Source: JBKBIP01 sp046297495 (GTDB taxonomy: Bacteria; Planctomycetota; Planctomycetia; Gemmatales; Gemmataceae). From it: a stretch of 64,000 nt of DNA. Positions within the stretch are counted from its first letter, which is position 1, and every line of letters begins with the position of its first letter. Made by a program: the position numbers and the translations under genes. Under the pieces are notes generated by a model. That model had not been told where the DNA came from, did no database searches, and saw only the letters and a list, made by a program, of their open reading frames with translations. This document shows positions 23,768 to 32,553 of this stretch, piece by piece. Location: contig JBKBIP010000029.1 in assembly GCA_046297495.1 (NCBI GenBank), positions 15,873-79,872 of the forward strand, written 5' to 3'.

Positions 23768-24901
23768 GTGATACTGGAATTCCCTGGTGAGAGGTCCGGA
23801 AACGTGAAGACACTGGCCGAGTTGCAGGCGGAATGTACAGCCCTGGGGATCAAGGTCGAAGTTGATGGACGCTCCAGCAAGGAGCCCTTCATCGCGGCCC
23901 TTCGAGCGTATTACTGGCAGAAGGACCACCCGGGGCAGCCGCTCCCGGCCCAGGTGATGCCGATGCTGCTCAGCGATTGGGCAGATTTGACTTCCGACCA
24001 GGCCCAAGAGATCGAGCAGGACAACCACGCCTGGATCGTGCAGCCGAAGCTTGATGGCATCCGGGCCCTACTGCACGTCGAGAAAGCCGGCATCCGGATC
24101 ACGAGCCGCTACGTCAGCGAAACCACCTTCCGGCCCAGCGAATTCCAGGCAAACCTGCCACACCTGACCCACGGACTCTTGGGGCTGGTCGGGACAATCC
24201 TGGACGGTGAACTCGTTTGCCCCGTCGCTGCCATCGACACCGGTAGCACAACCACTGCGACCGCCCTGCAAGCAGCAGTCGCTATCTTGTCCACCACGCC
24301 AGAGAACGCCCGGCGTGTCCAGGAGCGACACGGGGTCCAGCTCCGGTTCCACGTCTTCGACATCCTTCAGTCTCGAGGGAAGGACGTGACGCCGCTGGCA
24401 CTGCTGGACCGGATGGACCTCTTGGCCCAGGCACTTCAGGATACGGATAATCCCCATCTGGAAATGGTGCCGAGCTTCGTGGTCGGCAAGGCCGCTGTTC
24501 ACCGCAGCATCATCCAGGCTGGCGGCGAGGGTTCAGTCTGGAAACGAGTGGACCAACCGTACCAGCCGGGGCGAAGGGTCAAGCACTGGATCAAGAGGAA
24601 AACCGGCATCGAGGTCGAAGTCTTCGTCAGCGGCTTCAAGCCGGGCAACAACGGTCACACCGGAATGGTCGGTGCCGTTGAATTTAGTACCCGGCAAGCG
24701 GACGGTTCCTCGGTGCCCGTCGCCTGGGTGAGCAGCTGGACTGACGACGAACGACGGGCCATGACTCATATCGGTGCGGCCGGCGAGATCACACTGAACC
24801 CGACCTACCTCGGTCGTAAGGCGTTGATCGAGGGGCAGGACCACGCTGCCAAGTCTCGTCGCATCCGTCACGCCAGAATCCGGCAGTGGCTGGTCAACTG
24901 A
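23768..24901 (+). CDS. ATP-dependent DNA ligase
   Basis: The 377-residue protein carries ligase motif I QPKLDGIRAL (92-101, with nucleophile K94), motif III-like LDGELVCP, motif IV EGSVWKR and motif V RVKHWIKRK, followed by an OB-fold-like end. The N-terminus (LAELQAECTALGIKVEVDG) resembles a SAP helix pair. It should seal nicks using ATP, as phage and plasmid ligases do. The start is GTG, either at 23768 or at 23804. The second lacks only 12 residues and both have weak ribosome sites. Confidence 0.88.
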   Translation: MILEFPGERSGNVKTLAELQAECTALGIKVEVDGRSSKEPFIAALRAYYWQKDHPGQPLPAQVMPMLLSDWADLTSDQAQEIEQDNHAWIVQPKLDGIRALLHVEKAGIRITSRYVSETTFRPSEFQANLPHLTHGLLGLVGTILDGELVCPVAAIDTGSTTTATALQAAVAILSTTPENARRVQERHGVQLRFHVFDILQSRGKDVTPLALLDRMDLLAQALQDTDNPHLEMVPSFVVGKAAVHRSIIQAGGEGSVWKRVDQPYQPGRRVKHWIKRKTGIEVEVFVSGFKPGNNGHTGMVGAVEFSTRQADGSSVPVAWVSSWTDDERRAMTHIGAAGEITLNPTYLGRKALIEGQDHAAKSRRIRHARIRQWLVN

Positions 24902-25200
24902 CCCGCCCTTCCGGGATGACCTGACGCCCGTCCCGCCAGACTGAAAAAGTTCTCCTCGTCCATTGACGGGTTGGCTCGGTCGGGGGATAATACCTTCAAC
25001 AGATTCTCGGCCGCATCCCCTACCACGCCGCAAGGTGTTCTTGGGGCAAGGCAGCTCAATAAGGCGACGGGCTGTCCCAGGTGGTGAGCGGGAGCGTTTG
25101 CGAGACACTGTTGAATCCTGCGAGCAACACGGGGCTTCCCTCCTCGTGCGTGTGGCATTCATCAGCCTACAGGTGCTTGAAGCACCAAGGCTGATGCTAC
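24902..25200. other. Gene-free stretch with a hairpin at its end
   Basis: No coding frame is supported. At 25160-25196 CATCAGCC pairs with GGCTGATG and encloses GGTGCTT/AAGCACC. The structure ends four bases before the next ATG and contains the only AGG-like ribosome site. Confidence 0.4.
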
Positions 25201-25491
25201 ATGAAGAGGGATCACACCTCCAAAGGCCCCGGTCGCCGGTCGTCATCACGACCACCCATCCCCGCCCTTGCCGACGCAAGGGAACCCCGACCAACCTCTC
25301 GTCCTGCTTCGGCGAAAGTGCCGAGCATCGTCGTCTCTGACGACCTGGCTCCGAACGACGCCCACCCCCTAGCGGGTATCACGGCAGAGTGCCGTGTGGC
25401 GGAACGGGTGCGTACCGTCGCCGTCGTGCTGGCCAAGCTCGCCCGCAGGCGTCAGGGCAGCAACGAATTCGCGGATAAGGAGGGTCGGTAA
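25201..25491 (+). CDS. Small protein preceding the serine recombinase
   Basis: The 96-residue product is rich in Pro, Arg and Ser for its first half and has a helical end (ERVRTVAVVLAKLARRRQGS). Its stop overlaps the recombinase start (TAATG). Short proteins of this shape often precede planctomycete serine recombinases and may be directionality or regulatory factors. That role is inferred from position. The start follows a hairpin that may control translation. Confidence 0.6.
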   Translation: MKRDHTSKGPGRRSSSRPPIPALADAREPRPTSRPASAKVPSIVVSDDLAPNDAHPLAGITAECRVAERVRTVAVVLAKLARRRQGSNEFADKEGR

Positions 25492-27323
25492 TGGCCAAAC
25501 ACAAGAAACGTACCGTGCAGGATCGCCCCCTGCGGATCGCGGGCTACATCAGGGTCTCGTCGCAGCGGCAAGCCAGCGAAGGTGACAGCCTGATCGCCCA
25601 GCGACACGAGATCGAGCAGGAAGTGGACATCCGCAAGCGGCGGGAGAACTGGAAGGTCGCCAAGGTGGGTTTCTACACCGAGGCTGGAAAATCCGCGAAG
25701 GATCAGAACCGGCCGGAACTGCTGCGGCTCAAGCAGGACATCGAAGCTGGCGAGATCGATGTCGTGATCTGCATGAAACTGGACCGGATTACCCGGAGCC
25801 TGAGTGACTTTGTCGAACTGTGGGAGTTGTTCGAGAGCCGCAACGTCAACGTCATCAGCTTGCGGGAACAGTTCGACACCTCGACCCCGAGCGGTCGGGC
25901 CATGCTCCGGATGATTATCGTCTTCGCGGAGCTGGAAAGGGAAATGACCGCCGAGCGAACCTTCGACACCATGAAGGATCGTGTCGAGCGGGGGCTCTGG
26001 AATGGTGGTTTCGTCATCGGGTACAAGTCCGACCCGACGGAGCCGGGCAAGCTGCTCGTCGATCCCGAGTGGGCCGACATCATCCGCCGGCAGTTCTTCG
26101 ATGCGTTCGAGGAGCTTGGCTCTGCGGGGAAGGTACTCCGCAAGCTCCACAAGCTGGGCCTCCGCTGTCCGGTCTGGACCTCCCGATCCGGCAAGGTGCG
26201 GGGCGGCAAGCTGTTCACCAAGCAGCAGGTCATCGCCATCCTGCGGAACCCTCTGTACATCGGCCGCATCAAGTGGGGCGAGACGTTCAAGGACGACTGC
26301 CACGAGCCGCTCATCGGCAGAGAGCAGTTCGAGCGAGTTCAGCGGGTCCTGGGCGAGACGACCAAGCACCGCTGCAACCACCAGTCCATTCGTGGCCGCA
26401 GCTACCTCCTGCGGGGGCTGGTTCGGTGCGGCTGTGGTGCCCAGATGACCCCGGCCGGGGCTCATGGACACGGAGGGAAGTACCACTACTACGTCTGCAC
26501 CAAGCAAGTTCACGAGGGCGGCAAGGTTTCGTGTCAGGCTCCGCGGTTCCCTGCCGAGGCCCTGGAGATCGCCGTCCTCGAACGGATTCGTGTCCTGGCC
26601 GCGATGGAAGAAGCCAGAGATCGAATCGTGCAGGAAGCCCTGAAGGTCATCGCCGAGGAGGCCAGCCGGGTCCAGAGCGAAGAAGAAATCCTCCGGCGGC
26701 AACTCGGGAGGGTTCGCGGAGACATCGGCCGACTGGTCGGGGTCTTGAAAACGCTTGGGGCGACCGCTCTCATGAGCATCCAGGAGGAACTGGCCCGGCT
26801 GGAGCAGGAGGAGCGAGGGCTGGACGTGCAGCTTCAGGAGGTGAGCAAGCGGAAGGACCCGCTCGACCAGATCAGCTCTCAGGCCCGGCAGTTCGTCGAG
26901 ACGTGGAAGAACGTGGGGCAGCTGCTGGACCAGGCTGACGCCGAGGAACAGCGGCTCATCCTCCAGCACTACGTCGAGGTGATCGAGCTGCGGGCGACGG
27001 ACAGCAAGGGGAAGGTCGGCACCTACGCCCTGCGTCTGTTCCCAGAGGCACGTCCGTTCACCTGCCAGGGTGTTGAGTCAAAAAAAGCTGAGGGACCCGC
27101 CACCCACTCGCCCAGGGGCGGGTCCCCTTTGTTAACCCTCGACGGTCAGGTTCTTGAAACCGTCGGAAAAGCTCCCCGAGTAGGATTCGAACCTACAACA
27201 AACCGGTTAACAGCCGGTTGCTCTACCGTTGAGCTATCGGGGAAGGGGATGGTTGGTGGGTTTATCTTAGCGGAAAACGCCAAGAGGACAAGAGGAGTTC
27301 GGATTTCAGGGGTAAGCAGGTAA
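25491..27323 (+). CDS. Large serine recombinase (integrase) next to tRNA-Asn
   Basis: The 610-residue protein has the resolvase catalytic domain (IAGYIRVSSQRQASEGDS, nucleophile probably S23; IDVVICMKLDRITRSLSDF; GRAMLRMIIVFAELERE), a recombinase domain (RNPLYIGRIKWGETF), a zinc ribbon (RCGCGAQMTPAG ... YYVCTKQ) and a coiled coil (about 395-480). Residues from about 560 are translated antisense across the tRNA-Asn gene, so the real C-terminus before integration must differ. It probably integrates this element at the tRNA 3' end. Confidence 0.9.
   Translation: MAKHKKRTVQDRPLRIAGYIRVSSQRQASEGDSLIAQRHEIEQEVDIRKRRENWKVAKVGFYTEAGKSAKDQNRPELLRLKQDIEAGEIDVVICMKLDRITRSLSDFVELWELFESRNVNVISLREQFDTSTPSGRAMLRMIIVFAELEREMTAERTFDTMKDRVERGLWNGGFVIGYKSDPTEPGKLLVDPEWADIIRRQFFDAFEELGSAGKVLRKLHKLGLRCPVWTSRSGKVRGGKLFTKQQVIAILRNPLYIGRIKWGETFKDDCHEPLIGREQFERVQRVLGETTKHRCNHQSIRGRSYLLRGLVRCGCGAQMTPAGAHGHGGKYHYYVCTKQVHEGGKVSCQAPRFPAEALEIAVLERIRVLAAMEEARDRIVQEALKVIAEEASRVQSEEEILRRQLGRVRGDIGRLVGVLKTLGATALMSIQEELARLEQEERGLDVQLQEVSKRKDPLDQISSQARQFVETWKNVGQLLDQADAEEQRLILQHYVEVIELRATDSKGKVGTYALRLFPEARPFTCQGVESKKAEGPATHSPRGGSPLLTLDGQVLETVGKAPRVGFEPTTNRLTAGCSTVELSGKGMVGGFILAENAKRTRGVRISGVSR
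27082..27126 (-). terminator. Terminator on the minus strand downstream of tRNA-Asn
   Basis: GGGACCCGCC (27092-27101) pairs with GGCGGGTCCC (27117-27126) over 10 bp with a 15-base loop. Read on the minus strand it is followed by TCAGC and a run of T, as expected for terminating the tRNA transcript. It lies inside the plus-strand recombinase frame. Confidence 0.65.
27172..27243 (-). tRNA. tRNA-Asn (GTT)
   Basis: The 72-base minus-strand sequence folds as a complete tRNA: acceptor TCCCCGA/TCGGGGA with discriminator G, D arm GCTC/GAGC, anticodon arm ACCGG/CCGGT with loop CTGTTAA (anticodon GTT), T arm GTAGG/CCTAC with TTCGAAT. No CCA is encoded. Its 3' end faces the recombinase gene and marks the likely integration site. 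Confidence 0.95.
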
Positions 27324-27474
27324 GCGGAAGTTCCGCGGGAGCTCGTATTTTTTGTGAGTTCGGCGCTTCCGGGGGTTGGATAGATGGTCGGGACGGATAC
27401 GAAGCAGGTAATGATATTTATGCGTCACTAATTACTTGTGCCATCGCAGCTGGGAAGCGGGGGCCGTCTTGCGG

Positions 27475-27512
27475 AAAAAAACGCAGGCCGCTTCCCAGTG
27501 GGAAGCGGCCTG
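27475..27512 (-). terminator. Rho-independent terminator of the first TadG-like gene
   Basis: A 14-bp perfect stem (27484-27497 with 27499-27512) is followed on the minus strand by CG and seven T. It lies 76 bases after the stop of the gene ending at 27588. A near-identical copy ends the paralogous gene at 29189-29230. Confidence 0.88.
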
Positions 27513-27587
27513 GCGTGTCACCTGTTCAAGCAAAGCACTTGCTTACGCTGCGTGCTCCGGTATTTTCGGACCGCCGTAATAGCCCGC

Positions 27588-28856
27588 TCATTGGGTCAGT
27601 TTGGGAGCCGCGAACGTGATCACCGGCGGCCCGCTCGACGTGTCGGTGCCAGCGGGCTTGATGCTATTCGTCAAGAAATACAGGCTGGGGTCCACGTAGC
27701 CGCTGGGTTGAATAATGATCTCTTTATTCTTATCATTAGTGGGCATTAGCTTTACGGATACGAAACTGACGATGTTGTATTCCACGTTGGTGCCGCTGCC
27801 AGGGCCAGGCGTGTAGCTGTTGCCGGGGGTGGAATTATAAGCCCGGAAGAGCGGCATGATGAAATTGTCGCCGGTGTAATTGTTGATCTCCATCACGGTG
27901 CTAGCTTGGAAGCCCACTTCGCCATACCAGTTCCAGGCTGTATCGACGCGCACCGATATGTTACCTATCGTGATAAAACCTTTGGGATCATAGCCCAAGT
28001 TGGGATCGTAACCAGTCAGGGGCAGGTTCCCTTTATCTACAAGGCTTTGGATCTCGCTGGCGGTCAAGCCATCGCGGATCCAACCCCATACGGTGCTGGC
28101 CCCTTCTTGCTTTTTGGCGTTGGTCAAGTTGAGCAAGCCGAAGTTGCCTCTATATTGATCGCTGGCGGGATAGGCGCGGAGCACGGGATTGCCGTCGGCA
28201 TCCGTAAGCCCGCCGCTGCCTGGCGCTCCCCCCGTTTGCAGGAAATTCTGCCAGTGCATGACATCGTAAGCAACGGGCAACAAGCGGGCATTGACGCCGG
28301 GGACGGGTTGGAAGCCCTGGATGTGTCCCGTGTAGATGGTGGCGCGGGCGTCCGCCGCCAGCTCGACGTTGTTGACGCCAATCACCTTCGAGAAGGTGGT
28401 TTCCACCGGCGAATTTTGCAGGCTATCGCGGCGCACGCGAACTCGGACCGAATTGGGAAATAGATTCTGGGGCGGATTGGGATCGTAGTTGCCATTGGCA
28501 TCGATACGGCCCACTTCAATATCGTCATCGCGCAGGTTCAGCTGCGACACCTCGCCCGCTTGATTGAGCTGGGCGAAGTTTTTGGCGGTTCGCCTGGCGG
28601 CGATGATGGCGTCGCCCCGAATCTTGTTTTTTTGCGTCTGACTGGGAGCAACCGCCCACAACGCATAGGGGTCCATCAGCTCATGCACGCCGGCCAGTGA
28701 GGCGGCATCCGCAGTATTCTGTAATTCGGATTGTGTCACCGTTAGGAAGCCAATGTCCACCACGAAGGCGACCACTCCCAGGATAGGGACCATCAATACC
28801 GCCATAAGGGGCATGATGGCCCCCCTGCGCTGGGGATTCGCGTTGTTACGATTCAT
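27588..28856 (-). CDS. TadG-like pilus/secretion protein, copy 1
   Basis: The 422-residue protein starts at the ATG after GGAAGGGAAAA. It has a short basic N-terminus, then one membrane helix (MPLMAVLMVPILGVVAFVVD) and the typical TadG continuation TQSELQNTADAASLAGVHEL. The remainder is a large external domain of strands and repeated Gly/Asn/Pro. Such proteins are anchored in the membrane and associated with Tad-type pili. It is about nine-tenths identical, by eye, to the protein at 29262-30524 with a few differing patches. Confidence 0.88.
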   Translation of the reverse strand: MNRNNANPQRRGAIMPLMAVLMVPILGVVAFVVDIGFLTVTQSELQNTADAASLAGVHELMDPYALWAVAPSQTQKNKIRGDAIIAARRTAKNFAQLNQAGEVSQLNLRDDDIEVGRIDANGNYDPNPPQNLFPNSVRVRVRRDSLQNSPVETTFSKVIGVNNVELAADARATIYTGHIQGFQPVPGVNARLLPVAYDVMHWQNFLQTGGAPGSGGLTDADGNPVLRAYPASDQYRGNFGLLNLTNAKKQEGASTVWGWIRDGLTASEIQSLVDKGNLPLTGYDPNLGYDPKGFITIGNISVRVDTAWNWYGEVGFQASTVMEINNYTGDNFIMPLFRAYNSTPGNSYTPGPGSGTNVEYNIVSFVSVKLMPTNDKNKEIIIQPSGYVDPSLYFLTNSIKPAGTDTSSGPPVITFAAPKLTQ

Positions 28857-29261
28857 GATGTTTTCCCTTCCAAAAATGATGGAATACTGCTGGACGGGAA
28901 TTTGCATCATTGGCATCTCGACGGGATTAGTGCCAATTTGTGGTAGGCCCCAGTCTTTCTCATGCTTTGGGGTTGTCTACCATCGTGAAGCAAAATGGAG
29001 CGCCCACTCTTCCTTAGTGGATAGTCGTCTTCCAAACCGACATCCGCCAAAATTTCTGAATTTACTCGGGAAGCAGAGACCAGGGAACGATTGGCTGGCT
29101 TTAGGCCGTTGGGCTGTCGTCGCTAAGCCTCCTCATGGTGGTAGTGATGCTCTTTTTTGCGGCTGGGAAGCCGGGGCCGTCTTGCCAGAAAAAAACGCCA
29201 GGCCGCTTCCCATTGGGAAGCGGCCTGGCGTGTCATCGACCCAAGAAATAGGTCAGCCCGC
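28857..29261. other. Intergenic region with repeated leader and terminator
   Basis: About 28888-28975 is a sequence that recurs at 31853-31940. It includes the dyad TTGGCA-N15-TGCCAA (28910-28936). The left end of the gap next to 28856 is the ribosome site of copy 1, and 29189-29230 is the terminator of copy 2. The middle (28980-29160) shows nothing I recognise. Confidence 0.6.
29189..29230 (-). terminator. Rho-independent terminator of the second TadG-like gene
   Basis: A 17-bp perfect stem (29196-29212 with 29214-29230) is followed on the minus strand by seven T. It is a duplicate of the terminator at 27475-27512, extended by GCC/GGC. Confidence 0.88.
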
Positions 29262-30524
29262 TCATTGGGTCAGTTTGGGAGCCGCGAACGTGATCACTGG
29301 CGTCCCACTCGACGTGTCGGTGCCAGCGGGCTTGATGCTACTCGTCAAGAAATACATGCTCGGGTCCACGAAGCCGCTGGGTTGAACGAGGACCTCCTTA
29401 TTCTTGGCATTGGTGGGCATCAGCTTCACAGACACGAAGCTGACGATGTTGTATTCCACGTTGGTGCCGCTGCCAGGGCCAGGCGAGTAGCTGCCACCGG
29501 GGGTGGAATTATAAGCTCGGAAAAGCGGCATGACGAAATTGTCGCCGGTGTATTTATTGATCTCCATCACGGTGCTGGCTTGGAAGCCCACATTGCCGTA
29601 CCAGTCCCATGCCGAGTCCACCCGATTGCCTGATTGATCGAAGCCTTTAGGATCATAGCCCAAGTTGGGATCGTAACCAGACAGGGGCAGGTTCCCTTTA
29701 TCCACAAGGAATTGGACTTCGCTGGCGGTCAAGCCATCGCGGATCCAACCCCATACGGTGCTGGCCCCTTCTTGTTTTTTGGCGTTGGTTAAATTGAGCA
29801 AGCCGAAGTTGCCTTTATACGATGAACTGGCGGGATAGGCGCGGAGCACGGGGTTGCCGTCGGCATCCGTAACGCCGCTGCTGCCTGGGGCCGACCCTGT
29901 TTGTAGGAAATCCTGCCAGTGCATGACATCGTAAGCGACGGGCAGCAAGCGGGCATTGACGCCGGGGACGGGTTGGAAGCCCTGGATGTGTCCCGTAAAG
30001 ATGGTGGCGCGGGCGTCCGCCGCCAGCTCGACGTTGTTGACGCCAATCACCTTCGAGAAGGTGGTTTCCACCGGCGAGTTTTGCAGGCTATCGCGGCGCA
30101 CGCGAACTCGGACTGAATTGGGAAATAGATTCTGGGGCGGATTGGGATCGTAGTTGCCATTGGCATCGATACGGCCCACTTCAATATCGTCATCGCGCAG
30201 GTTCAGCTGCGACACCTCGCCCGCTCGATTGAGCTGGGCGAAGTTTTTGGCGGTTCGCCTGGCGGCGATGATGGCGTCGCCCCGAATCTTGTTTTTTTGC
30301 GTCTGACTGGGAGCGACCGCCCACAACGCATAGGGGTCCATCAGCTCATGCACGCCGGCCAACGCGGTGGCATCCGCGGTATTCTGTAGGTCGGACTGTG
30401 TTACCGTCAGGAAACCAATGTCCACCACGAAGGCGACAATTCCTAGTAGGGGAATCAGCAACACCGCCATCAGGGGCAAGATGGCGCCCTGGCGCTGAGG
30501 ATTCGTGGACTGGCTACGATTCAT
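29262..30524 (-). CDS. TadG-like pilus/secretion protein, copy 2
   Basis: The 420-residue paralogue of the protein at 27588-28856 starts behind GGGAGGGGAAA. It shares the same membrane helix (here MPLMAVLLIPLLGIVAFVVD) and TadG continuation. Most differences are conservative. An insert present in copy 1 (TIGNISVRV) is replaced here by QSGNRV. It is transcribed before copy 1 and just after the small TadE-like gene, so all may form one operon with internal terminators. Confidence 0.88.
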   Translation of the reverse strand: MNRSQSTNPQRQGAILPLMAVLLIPLLGIVAFVVDIGFLTVTQSDLQNTADATALAGVHELMDPYALWAVAPSQTQKNKIRGDAIIAARRTAKNFAQLNRAGEVSQLNLRDDDIEVGRIDANGNYDPNPPQNLFPNSVRVRVRRDSLQNSPVETTFSKVIGVNNVELAADARATIFTGHIQGFQPVPGVNARLLPVAYDVMHWQDFLQTGSAPGSSGVTDADGNPVLRAYPASSSYKGNFGLLNLTNAKKQEGASTVWGWIRDGLTASEVQFLVDKGNLPLSGYDPNLGYDPKGFDQSGNRVDSAWDWYGNVGFQASTVMEINKYTGDNFVMPLFRAYNSTPGGSYSPGPGSGTNVEYNIVSFVSVKLMPTNAKNKEVLVQPSGFVDPSMYFLTSSIKPAGTDTSSGTPVITFAAPKLTQ

Positions 30525-30602
30525 GAGTTTCCCCTCCCAAAATGCTAGAGTAATGCTAGAGTTAAGGAGTGACTTGGTTGGCCGCAATTGAGGCCTGATC
30601 CG

Positions 30603-31112
30603 TCATTGACGCATCATGACAAAAGGTTGTGAAGTTATCTGATAACTAGACGCCAAGTTCAAGTAGGTGTTTCCCCCCAACCAAGCGACATTGGCGTAAG
30701 GAAGCGACACCACGACCTCCACGCCGTCCATGCCGGGACGCGCGGTATTGAGCTGGGCGCTTTGTCTGACGAAGGTGGCCGTATCCCCCGTGCCGACTTT
30801 GCGGTGAACGAACACCTGCACTTGCGCGCCCCCAGTGCTGATGTTATTGTCAATCAAAATTTTTTGGATTTCGTTGTTGACTTGAGCCGTGGATGTGGTC
30901 GTCGATTTACTCGCCACCCGACAGCCAACGCGAGCGGCGTCATTCAAGACGTTCCGGACCATCAGCAAGCGGCCAATCTCAATGGTGCCGAGGACAAGAA
31001 TGGCAAGCAGGGGAGCCAAGACGGCCAACTCCACGGTGGCGGCGCCACGCCGTCTCTTGCTCATCCTGGTTGCCGGGTACGTGTAATGATTACTACCCTT
31101 CATGCCAATCAC
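30603..31112 (-). CDS. TadE-like pilus protein
   Basis: The 169-residue protein has the TadE pattern: basic RRRGAATVELAVLAPLLAIL, a single membrane helix, then GTIEIGRLLMVRNVLNDAAR. An external domain of about 110 residues follows. TadE-type pseudopilins are minor pilus components. MIGM at the start gives two possible ATGs (31112 or 31103). It lies between another TadE gene and the TadG-like copy 2, all on the minus strand. Confidence 0.88.
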   Translation of the reverse strand: MIGMKGSNHYTYPATRMSKRRRGAATVELAVLAPLLAILVLGTIEIGRLLMVRNVLNDAARVGCRVASKSTTTSTAQVNNEIQKILIDNNISTGGAQVQVFVHRKVGTGDTATFVRQSAQLNTARPGMDGVEVVVSLPYANVAWLGGNTYLNLASSYQITSQPFVMMRQ

Positions 31113-31140
31113 TCCCCTGAATAAGATGAGAACGGCTTTT

Positions 31141-31575
31141 TCACTCTCGGTTCAACGTGAACCGCTCCGATTGATTACCCGTGATACGGGGAATAATGTT
31201 TAAGGATGAGGGCAGCAAGGTGGTCGAATTGGCTGGGACGGCGGCCACCACGGTAATAGTGTCTCCTGCCTGGGCATTGCTCGCGTCCCCCGACTGACCA
31301 TTCACCAAGACGGTGACTTGCACGTTGTCAGCGATGCCATAGCCGATCAGCTGGTTCCGCACGGTCGTGACGATTTGGCTGGTCGAAGTCCCTTCGATGA
31401 TGCCGGCACGCGCGCCCACGCGCGCCGCGTTATTGAGCAGGTGCCGGACCATGATGCCTCGGCCAATCTCAATCATGCCGAAGATGATCATGAATAAGAC
31501 GGTGGCGTTGAAGGCAAATTCGACGGCCGCCGCTCCTCTCCGCCGAGAACGAGTTAGTAGTTTCCGTTGGGGCAT
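31141..31575 (-). CDS. TadE-like pilus protein
   Basis: The 144-residue protein starts behind GGAGAA at 31575. It opens RSRRRGAAAVEFAFNATVLF, followed by MIIFGMIEIGRGIMVRHLLN and NAARVGARAG, a typical TadE pseudopilin. It is the first gene of the minus-strand pilus operon. The longer frame upstream (to 31881) lacks any sign of coding and overlaps the repeated leader. Confidence 0.88.
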   Translation of the reverse strand: MPQRKLLTRSRRRGAAAVEFAFNATVLFMIIFGMIEIGRGIMVRHLLNNAARVGARAGIIEGTSTSQIVTTVRNQLIGYGIADNVQVTVLVNGQSGDASNAQAGDTITVVAAVPANSTTLLPSSLNIIPRITGNQSERFTLNRE

Positions 31576-32553
31576 GAGTGATTCTCCATTCTCCGAACCC
31601 TTGGATGTTCTGGGAAGTGGATGATAGGGGGAAGCAGGATGAACAACGAGCGCCTGCCGGTTTGGTGACACATTGAGGTATTCGGGGGAAGAGCCAACAG
31701 CCAGCTGCCGAATAGGGGTCCAACCGCGATCACGAGGGGAAAGAGAAGAAAGGCATCGTCGCAGCAGCGCGGTTTGGCACGCGCATACGACCACGCCAAC
31801 CTCTCGGTCGTCGCACCAGGAGCGGCGTGAAGGGTCCAGAACATTTGCGAACTGCTGGACGGAAATGCGCATTGTTGGCATCTCGACGGATCAGTGCCAA
31901 TCTTGGAGTAAGCCCCAGGCCTTCTCATGCTTTTGGGCGCTCTACCAGCGTGGAGCACTCCCCTTTCTTCCGCAGTGGGTAGTCGCCTTGTGAACCCCCG
32001 ACAACCCCAAAGTCCCCGAACTTTGGAGAAGGCGCCCCACTGGAAAAGATGGCTCGGCGGAACAAACTTTCCGCTTCGTACTTAATATAGCTCATAATCG
32101 TTAGAAAATGCACGAAAAATATTTGGTTCGCGGCATTTTTTTTTAAGCCTCATTTTTTGTCGCGTTTAGTTGGCGGATGAAGCGAGCCAATTCGACTTTA
32201 CCCCAATGAACCCCCAATATCCCCCTTCAGGTTTGTGTAATTTTCCCGTCACGTATTGTGGTGTATTATGACTTGGATGAAAAATCCCCCGCCCCCCTAA
32301 CATCCAAGACTATCAACACCTTGTGAATCCGCATACCCCTAGAACCGGATTTACCATTTCCCGTCTGCACGCAACCCTTAATTAAATTCCATGCAGCTGC
32401 CGCGTTCGATGTCGGGGGGAAATCTCCCCTTCGATTACTCCCGGCGCGGCGGCGCGAGGGCTGTTCCCTGTCGATAGCGGCAGGGAAAACATATCCGAGG
32501 TGGAATGTGCGCGCCGGTGCTCGACCCAGCACGGCGGCGCGGGAGATCGAACC
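31576..32553. other. Long intergenic region between opposed pilus operons
   Basis: About 31853-31940 repeats the leader seen at 28888-28975, including TTGGCA-N14-TGCCAA (31875-31900). About 32080-32290 is AT-rich (poly-T near 32140) and is where promoters for the two divergent operons may lie, but I could not pin any. No coding frame is convincing. Confidence 0.5.

Noticed and set aside
27324..27587. A possible small gene between the tRNA and the first pilus gene
   Set aside because: Frames here are short and lack ribosome sites. The stretch is explained by the terminator at 27475-27512.
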